Shown: positions 8,242-17,746 of the stretch, in pieces
Layout of the letters: the number at the start of each line of letters is the position of its first letter
Position numbering within the stretch: position 1 is the stretch's first letter
Source of the DNA: Cauispirillum nitrogeniifigens
Lineage (GTDB): Bacteria > Pseudomonadota > Alphaproteobacteria > Rhodospirillales > Rhodospirillaceae
Length of the DNA stretch: 64,000 bases
Reading direction: 5' to 3'
Assembly: GCF_049800675.1 (NCBI RefSeq)
Contig: NZ_JBLOOT010000014.1
Coordinates: forward strand, 20,785-84,784
Made by a program: the position numbers and the translations under genes
Notes under the pieces: generated by a model
Told to the model about the DNA's origin: nothing
The model's input: only the letters and a program-made list of their open reading frames with translations
The model's database searches: none

Positions 8242-10506
8242 ATGAAGATCACCTGCGTCGGCGGCGGCCCCGCCTCCCTGTACTTCTCCATCCTGGCCAA
8301 GAAGGCGCATCCCGACTGGGACATCCGCGTCTTTGAGCGCAACCCGGCGAACGTAACCTGGGGCTTCGGCGTGGTGTTCTCCGACGAAACCATGGAGGGC
8401 TTCCGCGCCGACGACGAGGAAACCTACCGCGCCATCACCGACAGCTTCGTCCACTGGGACGACATCGAGGTGGCCTTCAAGGGCCATCACGTGCGCTCCA
8501 CCGGCCACGGCTTCGCCGGCATGCAGCGCCTGCGGCTGTTGCAGATCATGGAGGCGCGCGCCCGCGCCCTGGGCGTGGTGGTCGAACATGACAGCGAGCA
8601 GCGCGACGTGGAGGCCCTGCGCGCCGGCTGCGACCTGCTGGTCGCCGGCGACGGCATCAACTCCATCGTGCGGACGGCCTACGAAGCGGAGTTCGGCACC
8701 GACATCGCCTGGCGGCCCAACAAGTTCGTGTGGCTGGGCACGACCAAGGCGTTCGACACCTTCACGTTCTATTTCAACAGGAACGAACACGGCCTGTGGC
8801 GGGCGCACTGCTACCAGTACATGCCCGGCACCGCCACCTTCATCGTCGAGACGACCGAGGACGCCTGGCGGGCCGCCGGCCTGGAGAACGCCACGGAGGA
8901 CCAGACCCTCGCCTACTGCTCCCGCGTCTTCGCCGAGGAGCTGGGGCCGGACCGGCTGATCTCCAACAACTCGCTGTGGCGCACCTTCCCGCGCGTGCGC
9001 AATGCGCGGTACTTCCATGGAAATATGGTGCTGGTCGGCGACGCCCTGCACACGGCGCACTTCTCCATCGGCTCGGGCACCAAGCTGGCGATGGAGGACG
9101 GCGTGGCCCTGGCCGCCGCGCTCAACGCCCATCCCGGCGACATCCCGGCGGCCCTGGCCGCCTATCAGGCGGCGCGCGAGCCGGTGGTCGATTCCCTGCA
9201 ACGCGCCGCCCAGGTGTCCATGGAGTGGTTCGAGGAAACGGAACGCTACTACGACGCCCTGGCCCCGGAGCAGTTCGCCCACAGCCTGCTGACGCGGTCC
9301 ATGCGCATCACCCACGACAACCTCAAGCTCCGCGACCCCGCCTACGCCGCCGGGTTCGAGGCGTGGTATTCGGCCAAGGCCCATGCCGAGGCCGGGCGCC
9401 CGGCGCCTGAAGTGGCGCCGCCGCCGCTGTTCACGCCTTACCGCCTGCGCGGCATGGTGCTGGAAAATCGCGCGGTCGTGTCGCCCATGTGCATGTATTC
9501 GGCCACCGACGGCGTGGTCAACGACTGGCATCTGGTGCACCTGGGGTCACGCGCCATCGGCGGGGCCGGGCTGATCTTTGCCGAGATGACCGCCATCAGC
9601 CCCGACGCCCGCATCAGCCCAAAGGACGCCGGCATCTGGAGCGCCGAGCAGGTGGCGGCGTGGCGACGGATCACCGATTTCGTCCACACCCATTCCAAGG
9701 GCCGGATGTGCCTGCAACTGGGCCACGCCGGGCGCAAGGGATCGACGCACGCGCCATGGGAGGGGTCGGGCGCCGACCATGCGCTGGACGAGGACAACTG
9801 GGAAGTCCTGGCCCCCTCGCCCATCGCCTACGCCGACTATGCCCGGATGCCGCGCGAGATCAGCCGCGAGGACATGGACGTCATCCTCGACGACTACGCC
9901 GCCGCCACCCGCAACGCCCTCGACGCCGGCTTCGACATGATCGAGGTTCACATGGCGCACGGCTACCTGCTGTCGACCTTCCTGTCGCCGCTGACCAACC
10001 GGCGCACCGACGACTACGGCGGGTCGATCGACAACCGCATGCGCTTCCCGATGGAGGTGTTCGAGACGGTGCGGGCCATCTGGCCGCAGGACAAGCCGAT
10101 CAGCGCCCGCATCTCGGCCACCGACTGGCTGGACGGCGGCTTCTCCCATGACGACGGAGTGGCACTGGCCAAGGCCCTGAAGGCGGCGGGCTGCGACATC
10201 CTCGACGTGTCGGCCGGGCAGGTGGTCAAGGAGCAGAAGCCGGTCTACGGCCGCCTGTTCCAGACCCCGTTCTCCGCCCGCCTGCGCCTGGACGCCGGCA
10301 TGCCGACCATCACGGTGGGCAACGTGCAGTCCTTCGCCGATGCCAACACCATCCTGGCCGCCGGCCGCGCCGACCTCTGCGCCCTGGCCCGCATGCACCT
10401 GGCCGACCCCTACTGGACCCTGCACGCGGCCTATGAATACGGCCAGCCGGCCCCGCTGCCGCCGCAGTACGCGGCGGTGCGGCGCTATACGCCGCGGTGG
10501 CTGTAG
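8242..10506 (+). CDS. 2-aminobenzoyl-CoA monooxygenase/reductase-type fusion (flavin monooxygenase plus old yellow enzyme)
   Basis: 754 residues in two modules. Residues 1-390 form an FAD aromatic monooxygenase: dinucleotide motif GGGPAS at 7-12 and LVGDALHTAHFS with Asp near 267. From about 396 an FMN old-yellow-enzyme domain starts (LFTPYRLRG), with VSPMCMYS, QLGHAGRKG, the HMAHGYLLSTFLSPLTN segment and YGGS. This architecture is known from Azoarcus 2-aminobenzoyl-CoA monooxygenase/reductase and from proteins annotated as salicylyl-CoA 5-hydroxylase/oxidoreductase. The former hydroxylates and then reduces the ring of the CoA thioester, giving a dearomatised product. ATG 8242 starts exactly at the flavin fold. 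It lies 90 bases beyond the repeat, so it may have its own promoter. Confidence 0.9.
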   Translation: MKITCVGGGPASLYFSILAKKAHPDWDIRVFERNPANVTWGFGVVFSDETMEGFRADDEETYRAITDSFVHWDDIEVAFKGHHVRSTGHGFAGMQRLRLLQIMEARARALGVVVEHDSEQRDVEALRAGCDLLVAGDGINSIVRTAYEAEFGTDIAWRPNKFVWLGTTKAFDTFTFYFNRNEHGLWRAHCYQYMPGTATFIVETTEDAWRAAGLENATEDQTLAYCSRVFAEELGPDRLISNNSLWRTFPRVRNARYFHGNMVLVGDALHTAHFSIGSGTKLAMEDGVALAAALNAHPGDIPAALAAYQAAREPVVDSLQRAAQVSMEWFEETERYYDALAPEQFAHSLLTRSMRITHDNLKLRDPAYAAGFEAWYSAKAHAEAGRPAPEVAPPPLFTPYRLRGMVLENRAVVSPMCMYSATDGVVNDWHLVHLGSRAIGGAGLIFAEMTAISPDARISPKDAGIWSAEQVAAWRRITDFVHTHSKGRMCLQLGHAGRKGSTHAPWEGSGADHALDEDNWEVLAPSPIAYADYARMPREISREDMDVILDDYAAATRNALDAGFDMIEVHMAHGYLLSTFLSPLTNRRTDDYGGSIDNRMRFPMEVFETVRAIWPQDKPISARISATDWLDGGFSHDDGVALAKALKAAGCDILDVSAGQVVKEQKPVYGRLFQTPFSARLRLDAGMPTITVGNVQSFADANTILAAGRADLCALARMHLADPYWTLHAAYEYGQPAPLPPQYAAVRRYTPRWL

Positions 10507-10540
10507 TCCCGCGCGGAGGCCGGGCGCGGCCCCGAAGCCC

Positions 10541-12529
10541 CTACGCCCCCGTCATTTCCCGGCCATACGGCAGGGGGAGCGAGTCGGCGGGGGTGGTGGG
10601 AAGGGTGAAGTGGATGGTGGTGCCCTGGCCTTCCACCGACTCCAGCCAAATGTGGCCGCCGTGCTGGTGGATGACGCGGCGGCACAGGGTCAGGCCGATG
10701 CCGATGCCGGTGCCGGAGCCCCCCTCGACGCCGGCCACCCCTTCGGGGTGCAGGCGCTGGAACAGGCCGAAAGCACGGTCGCAGTGGCGCTGCGGAATGC
10801 CGCGCCCGTTGTCGGCCAGCCGCAGGTGCCATACCACCACCCCGCCGTCCTGGGCGGTGGCCTGCCGCTCGGCGCTGAGGCGGATGACCGGCGCACGGTC
10901 GGGATGACGGTACTTCAGGGCGTTATCCACCAGATGCTCCAGCGCCGTCGCCAGCGCGGCACGGTCGGCGCGCAGCACCGGCAGGTGGCTTTCGGCCTGC
11001 AACACCGCCCCTTCCCGCGCGATGGGCAGCGACAGGGCATGGCGCACGTCCTGGAGCACGTCGGCCAGGTCGACCATGCCCATCTGCCCGTCGCGCAGGG
11101 CGATGCGGGCATAGGCGGCCAGGGCGGTAAGCCGTCCCTCGGCCAGGCGGGTTGCGGTCAGGCCGCGCGCCAGGGTATCGGCGACTTCCGCCGGGGCGTG
11201 GGCGTCGAGGCGCTGGCGCAGGCCCGACAGGGCGCCCTCCACCACCCGCAGCGGGCCGCTGACGTCGACATCCAGGGCGGCGGCGAGGACCCGCAGATCG
11301 GCCTCGCCGCGCAGGCGGTCGCTCTCGGCCGCCGCCAGCGCCTTGCCCAGGCGCCGCGACTCCGAAGCATCGGAGAAGGCGACCATCACCGCGTCCACCC
11401 CGAAGTAGCTCAGGGCGCTGGCCGACACCCGCATCCAGTGCGGTGTGCGGCCATCGGGGCGCACTGCCACCTCGCGCCCGTGAAGAGCGCCGTCGCGCCG
11501 CAGGGCGACCAGCAGGGCGCGGCGCTCGCGGCGATCCATGTAGGCATCCAGCCAGTGCCCGTCTTCCACCGCCGCCGGGGCGAAGGCGGCCTGGGCCGGC
11601 CGGTTGGCCAGAAGGATATCGCCGCCGCGCCGACGCAGCACCAGGATGGGGAGTGGCGCCGAGTCGAACACCGCGCGCAGGGCGTCCGAGGAATCGGCCA
11701 GGGCTTCCTCCGCCGTCTTCATCTCGGTGATATCGACCAGGGTGCAGAGCGCACGATCGCGCCCGGCATCCGCCGTGTCGACGGGGCCGGCGGTCAGGCG
11801 CAGCCAGGTGGTCACGCCGGGGCCGTGCAGGGCCCCCTTGAAGGCCGCCGCCGTCGCGGTAAAGCCGCCACCGCGCAGGGCCTCGACGACTGGACGGGCG
11901 GCCTCGGCGCCGACCAGATCGGCCCACCGGGCGCCCGACAGCGACTCGGCGGCATGGCCGAGCAGGCGGCCGGCGGCAGCGTTGGCGAAGGTGACCCGGC
12001 CGCCGCCGTCGAACAGCGCCACGCCGGCGTCGATGCTCTCCAGCACGGCACGGTGGCTGGCCTCCGCCCGACTCTGGGCGGTGACGTCGCGCAGCACCAC
12101 GCACAGGGCATCCTCACCGGCGAAGCGCAGGCGGCGGGCGGAGATGCGGACGTCCAGGCGCTCCCCGGCGCGGCCGATCAGGGCCGCCGGGAAGTCCTCG
12201 ACAAGGCCGCTGGCGGCCAGCCGCGACAGCAGCGTCGCCCGCCGCGCCGGGTCTTCATAGAATTCCTCCGGCGTGATGGTGTCCAGGCGTCCGTCCTTGT
12301 CGGCGAACAAGGCGCGGGCGGCGGCGTTGGCAACGAACACCCGGCCCGAAACCTGATGGGACACGATCACCGGCGACGACACCGCGTCGAGCACCAGGCG
12401 CAGGTCGGCATCGTCGCCCGAGGGGCGGCGGCGGGCCATGGCCGCGCGACAGCGCGCCCACGCCGCCAGGGTCAGGCCCACGGCGGCGATGGCCAGAAGG
12501 GTAATCGTCGTCGCCACCGTCAGAGACAC
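10541..12529 (-). CDS. PAS-domain sensor kinase with degenerate phosphoacceptor site
   Basis: 662 residues: one N-terminal membrane helix (about 4-24), three PAS-like domains (about 40-150, 155-270, 280-395), then a dimerisation region and an HATPase domain. The ATPase boxes are intact: N-box HLVDNALKYR, G1 DNGRGIP, G2 GSGTGIGIGL. The expected phosphorylated histidine is absent. Where relatives read ASHDLQEPLR, this one reads LDVDVSGPLR, with Val at about 421. It may be a pseudokinase, a phosphatase or a partner in a heterodimer. The start is GTG 12529 with GGGGAGA upstream. No response regulator is adjacent; it converges on the monooxygenase/reductase gene. Confidence 0.88.
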   Translation of the reverse strand: MSLTVATTITLLAIAAVGLTLAAWARCRAAMARRRPSGDDADLRLVLDAVSSPVIVSHQVSGRVFVANAAARALFADKDGRLDTITPEEFYEDPARRATLLSRLAASGLVEDFPAALIGRAGERLDVRISARRLRFAGEDALCVVLRDVTAQSRAEASHRAVLESIDAGVALFDGGGRVTFANAAAGRLLGHAAESLSGARWADLVGAEAARPVVEALRGGGFTATAAAFKGALHGPGVTTWLRLTAGPVDTADAGRDRALCTLVDITEMKTAEEALADSSDALRAVFDSAPLPILVLRRRGGDILLANRPAQAAFAPAAVEDGHWLDAYMDRRERRALLVALRRDGALHGREVAVRPDGRTPHWMRVSASALSYFGVDAVMVAFSDASESRRLGKALAAAESDRLRGEADLRVLAAALDVDVSGPLRVVEGALSGLRQRLDAHAPAEVADTLARGLTATRLAEGRLTALAAYARIALRDGQMGMVDLADVLQDVRHALSLPIAREGAVLQAESHLPVLRADRAALATALEHLVDNALKYRHPDRAPVIRLSAERQATAQDGGVVVWHLRLADNGRGIPQRHCDRAFGLFQRLHPEGVAGVEGGSGTGIGIGLTLCRRVIHQHGGHIWLESVEGQGTTIHFTLPTTPADSLPLPYGREMTGA

Positions 12530-12780
12530 GGCAGTCTCCCCGTCCGATGGCCGCCACGGGCACCCGCCGCGTGGCCTGGAGTTGACCGAAAACGCAAACG
12601 TGCATGCGAATTTGTTCGTTCTTAGTGTACAGAGTTTAGGTAATCCGGCGCCCCCGGACAGTGAGGAAAGGAGCTACGACCATGGTCTTATGGCTGAGGA
12701 CCTGACCTTTCGGCTGAGCCTTCCGACGTCGCATCAATGGGTTGACAGACCCGCCCCCCTCCTTGGTCCAGGATGCCCGC

Positions 12781-14085
12781 ATGTTGTCCGCCTTCGGTTC
12801 CATCTCCGCCCTGCTGGCGGGCGTCGGCATCATGACCCTGGGATACGGCTTCCTGGGCACTCTGCTGGCCGTGCGCATGACGGTGGAAGGCTTTGCCACT
12901 TTCACCTCCGGTCTGGTGATGGCCGCCTACTTCCTGGGCCTGGTGGTCGGATCGCTGACGGCGGCCAAGGCCGTGCGGGCGGTCGGCCATATCCGGGTGT
13001 TCGCCGCCTTTGCCTCGCTGTTCTCGGCCGCGACGCTGCTGCATGTCTTCATCATCGACCCGTGGCTGTGGGGCGGCCTGCGGTTGGTCGAGGGATACTG
13101 CATGGCCGGGCTGTTCCTGTGCGTGGAAAGCTGGCTGAACGACCGCGCCACCAACCGCACGCGGGGCGCGGTGCTGTCCCTGTACATGATCACCACCTAC
13201 CTGTTCGGCGGCCTGGCGCAGTTCCTGCTGACCCTGGGCACGGTCGAGGGATTCTTCCTGTTCGCCGTGACGTCGGTGCTGGCGTCGCTGGCGCTGGTGC
13301 CGGTGGCCCTGTCGCGCGCGCCCGCCCCGGCCCTGCCCGAGCCGCGCGTCTTCGGCCTGCGCCGGCTGATCGGCATATCGCCTGTCGGCATTGCCGGATG
13401 TCTGGTCGCCGGCCTGACGTCGGGGGCCTTCTACGGCCTGGGGCCGCGCTTCGGCGCGCTGACGGGGCTCGACTCGATGGGCATCGCGGCGTTCATGGGC
13501 TTTTCGATCTTCGGCGGGCTGCTGTTCCAGGTCCCCCTGGGCCGCCTGTCCGACCGTTTCGACCGCCGCAAGGTCATCGTCGTCGTCGGCCTGATGCTGG
13601 CCGCCGCCGGTGCCGCCATGGCCGTGGTGGTGCTGGGGCCGACGGAGCCGTCGGCCGGGCACCTGCTGCTGGTGCTGCCCTTCGGCGGCATGCTGTTTGC
13701 CATCTATCCGCTGTCGCTGGCGCACGCCAACGACCATATCGATCCGCGCGACTTCGTGGCGGCGTCGGGCGGGCTCATCCTGGCCTTCAGCGTCGGCGCC
13801 ACCATCGGCCCGATCGCCGCGTCGGGGGTGATGGAGGCGGTCGGCCCCGGCGGCCTGTTCGGCTTCATCGGCGGCAGCGGCGTGCTGCTGGCGGCCTTCA
13901 CCGGATACCGCCTGCGCACCGTGGCGGCGGTGCCGGCCCCCGACAAGACACCGTTCCAGATCACCCCGCGCACGGCCCTGGTGATCACCGAACTGGACCC
14001 CCGGTCGGAGGAGGCGGAGGACCGCCAGTTGTCGTTCGACTTCGGGCCTCCCGGCGGGTCCTGGACGCGGCGCGGCGAAACCTAG
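12781..14085 (+). CDS. MFS transporter, YcaD-like
   Basis: 434 residues with about twelve hydrophobic helices and an MFS loop (GRLSDRFDRRK) near the middle. The segment GYCMAGLFLCVESWLNDRA resembles the YcaD branch. The substrate is unknown. ATG 12781 is chosen because it begins at the first helix; a TTG at 12742 would add 13 residues of non-membrane sequence. The C-terminal ~40 residues are charged and cytoplasmic. The 251 bases upstream hold no clear promoter; a seven-codon frame with a strong ribosome site (12682-12705) lies there. Confidence 0.85.
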   Translation: MLSAFGSISALLAGVGIMTLGYGFLGTLLAVRMTVEGFATFTSGLVMAAYFLGLVVGSLTAAKAVRAVGHIRVFAAFASLFSAATLLHVFIIDPWLWGGLRLVEGYCMAGLFLCVESWLNDRATNRTRGAVLSLYMITTYLFGGLAQFLLTLGTVEGFFLFAVTSVLASLALVPVALSRAPAPALPEPRVFGLRRLIGISPVGIAGCLVAGLTSGAFYGLGPRFGALTGLDSMGIAAFMGFSIFGGLLFQVPLGRLSDRFDRRKVIVVVGLMLAAAGAAMAVVVLGPTEPSAGHLLLVLPFGGMLFAIYPLSLAHANDHIDPRDFVAASGGLILAFSVGATIGPIAASGVMEAVGPGGLFGFIGGSGVLLAAFTGYRLRTVAAVPAPDKTPFQITPRTALVITELDPRSEEAEDRQLSFDFGPPGGSWTRRGET

Positions 14086-14097
14086 CCGGGGCCATCC

Positions 14098-14790
14098 GTG
14101 AGCGCTAGACTGTTCGCTCCCACCCCCGCCTCCTCCAGCATCCTCCGAGCCATGCCGCCGTCCGACGAGACCTTCCAGCGCCTGAGCGCCCACGCCCCGC
14201 GCACCTGGCAGCGCATGCTGTCGGGCCGGCGGCTGAACCTGATCGAGCCGTCGCCGCTGGACATCGAGATCACCGACATCGCCCGCGGCCTGTCGCGCAA
14301 CACCCGCTGGAACGGCCAGACGGTGGGCGACCACGCGTGGTCGGTGGCGCAGCACTCGGTCTTCGTCGTGCGCCTGATGGATGGCTTCCGGCCGCGCCCG
14401 CCGGCGTGGGTGCGGCTGGCCGGCCTGCTGCACGACGGCAGCGAATACGTCACCCACGACCTGATCACCCCCCTGAAATCCGTCGTCGGCGACGTCTTCA
14501 AGGAGGTGGAGGGCCGGCTGATGGAGGCCATCCACATCCGCTTCGGCCTGCCGCCGCGCCTGCCGCCGGAGGTCAAGGCGCTGATCAAGAAGGCCGATCT
14601 GATCGCCGGCGCCACGGAGGCCGTGCAACTGGCCGGCTTCGCCCCCGAGGAAGTGCGCTCGGTCCTGGGCATGCGCCACAAGCCGGCGGCCAAGGTGGTG
14701 CTGTCCCCCCTGCCGTCGCGGGAGGCGGAGGCGCAGTTCCTCGCCACCTTCGAGACACTGTGCAAGGCCGTCGAGTTGGAGAGGCACTGA
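14098..14790 (+). CDS. HD-domain phosphohydrolase, YfbR-like
   Basis: 230 residues if it starts at GTG 14098; ATG 14152 gives 212, and neither has a convincing ribosome site. The metal-binding HD pattern is present: a histidine in VAQHSVFVV, the HD pair in GLLHDGSEYVTHD, and a later Asp in KKADLIAG. Members of this group act on nucleotides (for example deoxyribonucleoside 5'-monophosphates in E. coli YfbR), but the exact activity here is not predictable. It lies between two MFS genes on the same strand, 12 bases after the first and three before the second, so the three probably form an operon. Confidence 0.85.
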   Translation: MSARLFAPTPASSSILRAMPPSDETFQRLSAHAPRTWQRMLSGRRLNLIEPSPLDIEITDIARGLSRNTRWNGQTVGDHAWSVAQHSVFVVRLMDGFRPRPPAWVRLAGLLHDGSEYVTHDLITPLKSVVGDVFKEVEGRLMEAIHIRFGLPPRLPPEVKALIKKADLIAGATEAVQLAGFAPEEVRSVLGMRHKPAAKVVLSPLPSREAEAQFLATFETLCKAVELERH

Positions 14791-14793
14791 GCC

Positions 14794-16014
14794 ATGACCG
14801 TTCCCCCCACCGCTCCCGACGGCCGGCTTGCCAGGCGCAACGTCTTCATCCTGTCGGGCGGGCAGGCGCTGGCACTGTCGGGCGCCACCCTGGTCATGGC
14901 CGTTTCGGCCCTGGCCGGCACCGTGCTGGCGCCCAAGCCGTGGATGGTCACCCTGCCGCTGGCGTTGCAGTTCCTGGCCACCATGATCGCCACCATCCCG
15001 GCGTCGCTGCTGATGGGGCGCATCGGCCGGCGGCCGGGCTTCATGCTGGGGCAGGTGATCGGCGTCGCCGGCGCGCTGACCGCCTGCGTGTCGCTGCTCC
15101 AGGGATGGTTCTGGGGTTTCGCGGCGGGCAGCGTGCTGATGGGGGTGCACAATTCGTTCTGGCAGTACTTCCGCTTCGCCGCCGCCGATGCCGCCGACGA
15201 GGCGTTCCGCCCGCGCGCCATCGCTTATGTCATGGCCGGCGGGCTGGTCGCCGCCATCCTCGGCCCGGAACTGGCGAAGGCGACGCGCGGCCTGCTCGAC
15301 CCCGTGCCGTTCGCCGGGTCGTATCTGGCCGTGGCGGCGTTGAGCATCGCGTCGGTGGTGCTGCTGTCGTTCCTGCGCATCCCCGGCCCCGCGCCAAAGA
15401 CCGAAGGGCCGCGCGCCTCCGGCCGGCCGCTGGGCGAAATCATGCGCCAGCCCCGGTTCATCGTCGCGGCGCTGGCGGCCATGATCGGCTATGGCGTGAT
15501 GAATCTGGTGATGGTGGCGACGCCGCTGGCCATGGCGGCATGCTCCTTCGAGTTCTCCGACGCCGCCTTCGTCATCCAGTGGCACGTCGTCGGCATGTTC
15601 CTGCCCAGCTTCTTCACCGGCACCCTGATCAAGCGGTTCGGCGTGTTGCAGGTGATCCTGGCCGGCGCGCTGCTCAACGGCGCGGCCATGGCCATCAACC
15701 TGTCCGGCCAGGATCTGGAGCACTTCTGGTTCGGGCTGGTGCTGCTGGGGCTGGGGTGGAACTTCATGTTCATCGGCGGCACCACCCTGCTGACCGAAAC
15801 CTACCGGCCCGAGGAACGGTCCAAGGCCCAGGCCGCCAATGACTTCCTGGTCTTCACCACGGTGGCGGCCAGCAGCTTCCTGTCCGGCGCGGTGCAGGAC
15901 GCCGCCGGCTGGGACGCCATCAACGCTGCCATGAGCCTGCCGGTCCTCGCCGCCTTCGCCGCCGTGGTGTGGCTGATGCTGCGCGACCGCCGGCAGCGGA
16001 AGGCGGCGGCGTAA
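14794..16014 (+). CDS. MFS transporter
   Basis: 406 residues with about twelve transmembrane segments. The family loop is visible as MGRIGRRPGFMLG near residue 75, with a second-half helix pair ending at LIKRFGVLQ. A histidine/asparagine-containing stretch (MGVHNSFWQYFRFAAAD) resembles uncharacterised alphaproteobacterial carriers. The substrate is unknown. ATG 14794 has GGAGAGG nine bases upstream, inside the end of the HD-domain gene, which implies translational coupling. A family B repeat starts 13 bases after the stop. Confidence 0.88.
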   Translation: MTVPPTAPDGRLARRNVFILSGGQALALSGATLVMAVSALAGTVLAPKPWMVTLPLALQFLATMIATIPASLLMGRIGRRPGFMLGQVIGVAGALTACVSLLQGWFWGFAAGSVLMGVHNSFWQYFRFAAADAADEAFRPRAIAYVMAGGLVAAILGPELAKATRGLLDPVPFAGSYLAVAALSIASVVLLSFLRIPGPAPKTEGPRASGRPLGEIMRQPRFIVAALAAMIGYGVMNLVMVATPLAMAACSFEFSDAAFVIQWHVVGMFLPSFFTGTLIKRFGVLQVILAGALLNGAAMAINLSGQDLEHFWFGLVLLGLGWNFMFIGGTTLLTETYRPEERSKAQAANDFLVFTTVAASSFLSGAVQDAAGWDAINAAMSLPVLAAFAAVVWLMLRDRRQRKAAA

Positions 16015-16026
16015 GGCGGGCGATGT

Positions 16027-16170
16027 AACCACCAAGTCACCAAGGCGCCAGGAGGTCGCGCCGGCGGCGCCGCAGGCAGAAAAACACGATCAGGTTTCTC
16101 TGCGCTGCACGCGGCAGGCTCATCCGGTGCAGCAGGCGCATTGCCTTGGTGCCGTGGTGTCTTGGTGGTT
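16027..16170. repeat. Inverted-end repeat, family B, copy 1
   Basis: A 144 bp element whose ends are inverted repeats of AACCACCAAG followed by further CACCAAGG units. The centre contains GCAGAGAAACCTGATC on the minus strand. The reverse complement recurs at 37651-37795 with high identity. It fills the 206-base gap between converging genes. No coding capacity is evident. Confidence 0.85.
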
Positions 16171-16220
16171 CGTAGCGGCGCGAGGCGGCGAGACGCCTTG
16201 CCACCCTCTGAGGACCCTTT

Positions 16221-17048
16221 TCAGGCCCCGGCGCGGACCAGGGCGCCGAGCTTGCGGGCGCGGCCGGAGACGAATTTCCACATCAGGCGTTGCAGGACGC
16301 TGCCCAGCAGGCCCTGGGGCTTCAGTCCGGCGGCCTTGAGGACCATGCTGGTGGCCCGCTGGACGTGGTGCGGGCGGTAGCAGGCGAAGGCGCGGGCGGC
16401 GTAGTTGTTGGACGCCGTGACGCGGTCATAGGGGGCGTCGGCCGGAGCATTGGCGGCGTGGTAGGCGAAGGCCAGTTCGTCGTCCTCGCTCTCGCGGATG
16501 CGGCCCAGGGCGACCAGCAGGCGGCGCCAGCCCGGCACGTTCTCGCGCCGCTGATAGACCCGCATGGTCTCCAGGAACAGCTTGTAATGGCGGAACTCGT
16601 CGCCGGCGATGCGGTGGCAGATGGCCCGCAGCACCGGCTCGTCCGAGGCGTCGCGCAAGGCCGAGTAGAAGGAGCTGGTGCCGGTTTCAACGATGCAGCG
16701 GGCGATCAGCTCGCCGGTGCGCGAGCCGCGGATGCTGTCCTGCGCCCCGATGTCGATGCGGTAGCCGTCGCGGAACCGCTGGAAGGCGGTGGCGAAGGTG
16801 AACGACGGATCGGCCATCTCGGCCCAGCGGCCCAGGGCATCGCCGTGGCGTTCCTCCTCGACCCGCCAGGCGTCGACGTGGTCGCGGAAGGCGGGATCCT
16901 CGCGGAAGACGTTGCCCAGATAGGCCGTGTAGTCGGCGGCATTACGCTCGACCATGGCGGCGGCCTTGACCACGGCCAGGAGCTGCGGGTTGACCCGGGC
17001 GGCGTCGAAGTCGTGCCAGGGAATGTCGTCCAGCGTCCAGTGCGTCAT
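16221..17048 (-). CDS. Ferritin-like diiron-type protein
   Basis: 275 residues. Helical sequence carries carboxylate/histidine pairs spaced like a four-helix diiron site: E34 in MVERNAADY, EEERHG near 64-69, E120 region (VETGTSSFYSAL), and GDEFRHY near 148-154. The pattern is that of the ferritin-like superfamily (rubrerythrin, acyl-ACP desaturase and related proteins), so iron binding and oxygen or peroxide chemistry are likely. The C-terminal 80 residues are basic and of unknown role. ATG 17046-17048 is used. It stands alone between a repeat and the ATP synthase operon. Confidence 0.7.
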   Translation of the reverse strand: MTHWTLDDIPWHDFDAARVNPQLLAVVKAAAMVERNAADYTAYLGNVFREDPAFRDHVDAWRVEEERHGDALGRWAEMADPSFTFATAFQRFRDGYRIDIGAQDSIRGSRTGELIARCIVETGTSSFYSALRDASDEPVLRAICHRIAGDEFRHYKLFLETMRVYQRRENVPGWRRLLVALGRIRESEDDELAFAYHAANAPADAPYDRVTASNNYAARAFACYRPHHVQRATSMVLKAAGLKPQGLLGSVLQRLMWKFVSGRARKLGALVRAGA

Positions 17049-17184
17049 GGTGTCCCGCTTGTGTCAGGCGTCCGGCGCCCACTGTGCCGGAGCCGGACCC
17101 TGGGGCGCAAGACTTTGGTGCCGAAGAAGGCCGGGGCCGCGTGAGGCGCCCGGAGGGGGTCTTGAAAGCGATCTGGGAACGCGA

Positions 17185-17210
17185 AAGGGCCAGCACTGCG
17201 GCCGGCCCTT
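17185..17210 (-). terminator. Hairpin after the ATP synthase operon
   Basis: Arms AAGGGCC and GGCCCTT flank a GC-rich loop, about 50 bases past the atpC stop on the minus strand. Only three T residues follow, so factor-independent termination would be weak. Confidence 0.45.
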
Positions 17211-17258
17211 CGTAGCATGCGCGTATCTATCCGCCGGACGCCGCCCACCGGACCCCGC

Positions 17259-17660
17259 TCAGTCGCGGGCGGCGGCCAGCGCCTGGGCGATGCGCAGGCG
17301 GCCTTCGGCGGCAGCCTTTTCGAGGGCGCTGTCGGCCTCCTGAAGGGAGTCCTTGGCGGCCTGAAGGCGCGTCTCGACCATGGCGTCGGTGATGTTCTCC
17401 ACCGGCACGGCTTCCTCGGCCAGGACGGTGCAGCGCGTCTCGGTCACTTCGGCGAAGCCGCCGGCGACGAAGATGCGGCGGCTGACCTTGCCCTGCTGGT
17501 AGATGCTGATGACGCCCGGACGGACGGTGGACAGCAGCGGGGAGTGCTGCGGCAGGGCGCCGAAGTCACCTTCGATGCCCGGCACGACGACCATGCCGAC
17601 GGCTTCGGAGACCAGCAGCTTCTCCGGCGACACGAGTTCAAATTCGAGCGTCTCGGCCAT
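17259..17660 (-). CDS. atpC: ATP synthase F1 epsilon subunit
   Basis: 133 residues with the N-terminal beta-sandwich (FELVSPEKLLVSEAVGMVVVPG, residues ~7-28, then GDFGALPQHSPLLS) and a C-terminal helical hairpin rich in Ala and Glu. It is part of the central stalk, couples rotation to catalysis and can inhibit ATP hydrolysis. ATG 17660. It is the last gene of the operon, 86 bases after atpD. Confidence 0.97.
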   Translation of the reverse strand: MAETLEFELVSPEKLLVSEAVGMVVVPGIEGDFGALPQHSPLLSTVRPGVISIYQQGKVSRRIFVAGGFAEVTETRCTVLAEEAVPVENITDAMVETRLQAAKDSLQEADSALEKAAAEGRLRIAQALAAARD

Positions 17661-17746
17661 GTTCCGACGGGCTCCGCGTTACCTGTTTTTCATGAAGGAA
17701 GGGGCCGCCGCGACGGGCGGCCCCCAAGAGCGTGACCGAGAACCGC

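Noticed and set aside
12688..16035. Open frame of over 1,100 codons on the minus strand
   Set aside because: It is antisense to three well-supported genes (two MFS and HD), is rich in His, Gln and Arg as expected from a GC-rich shadow frame, and has no domain.
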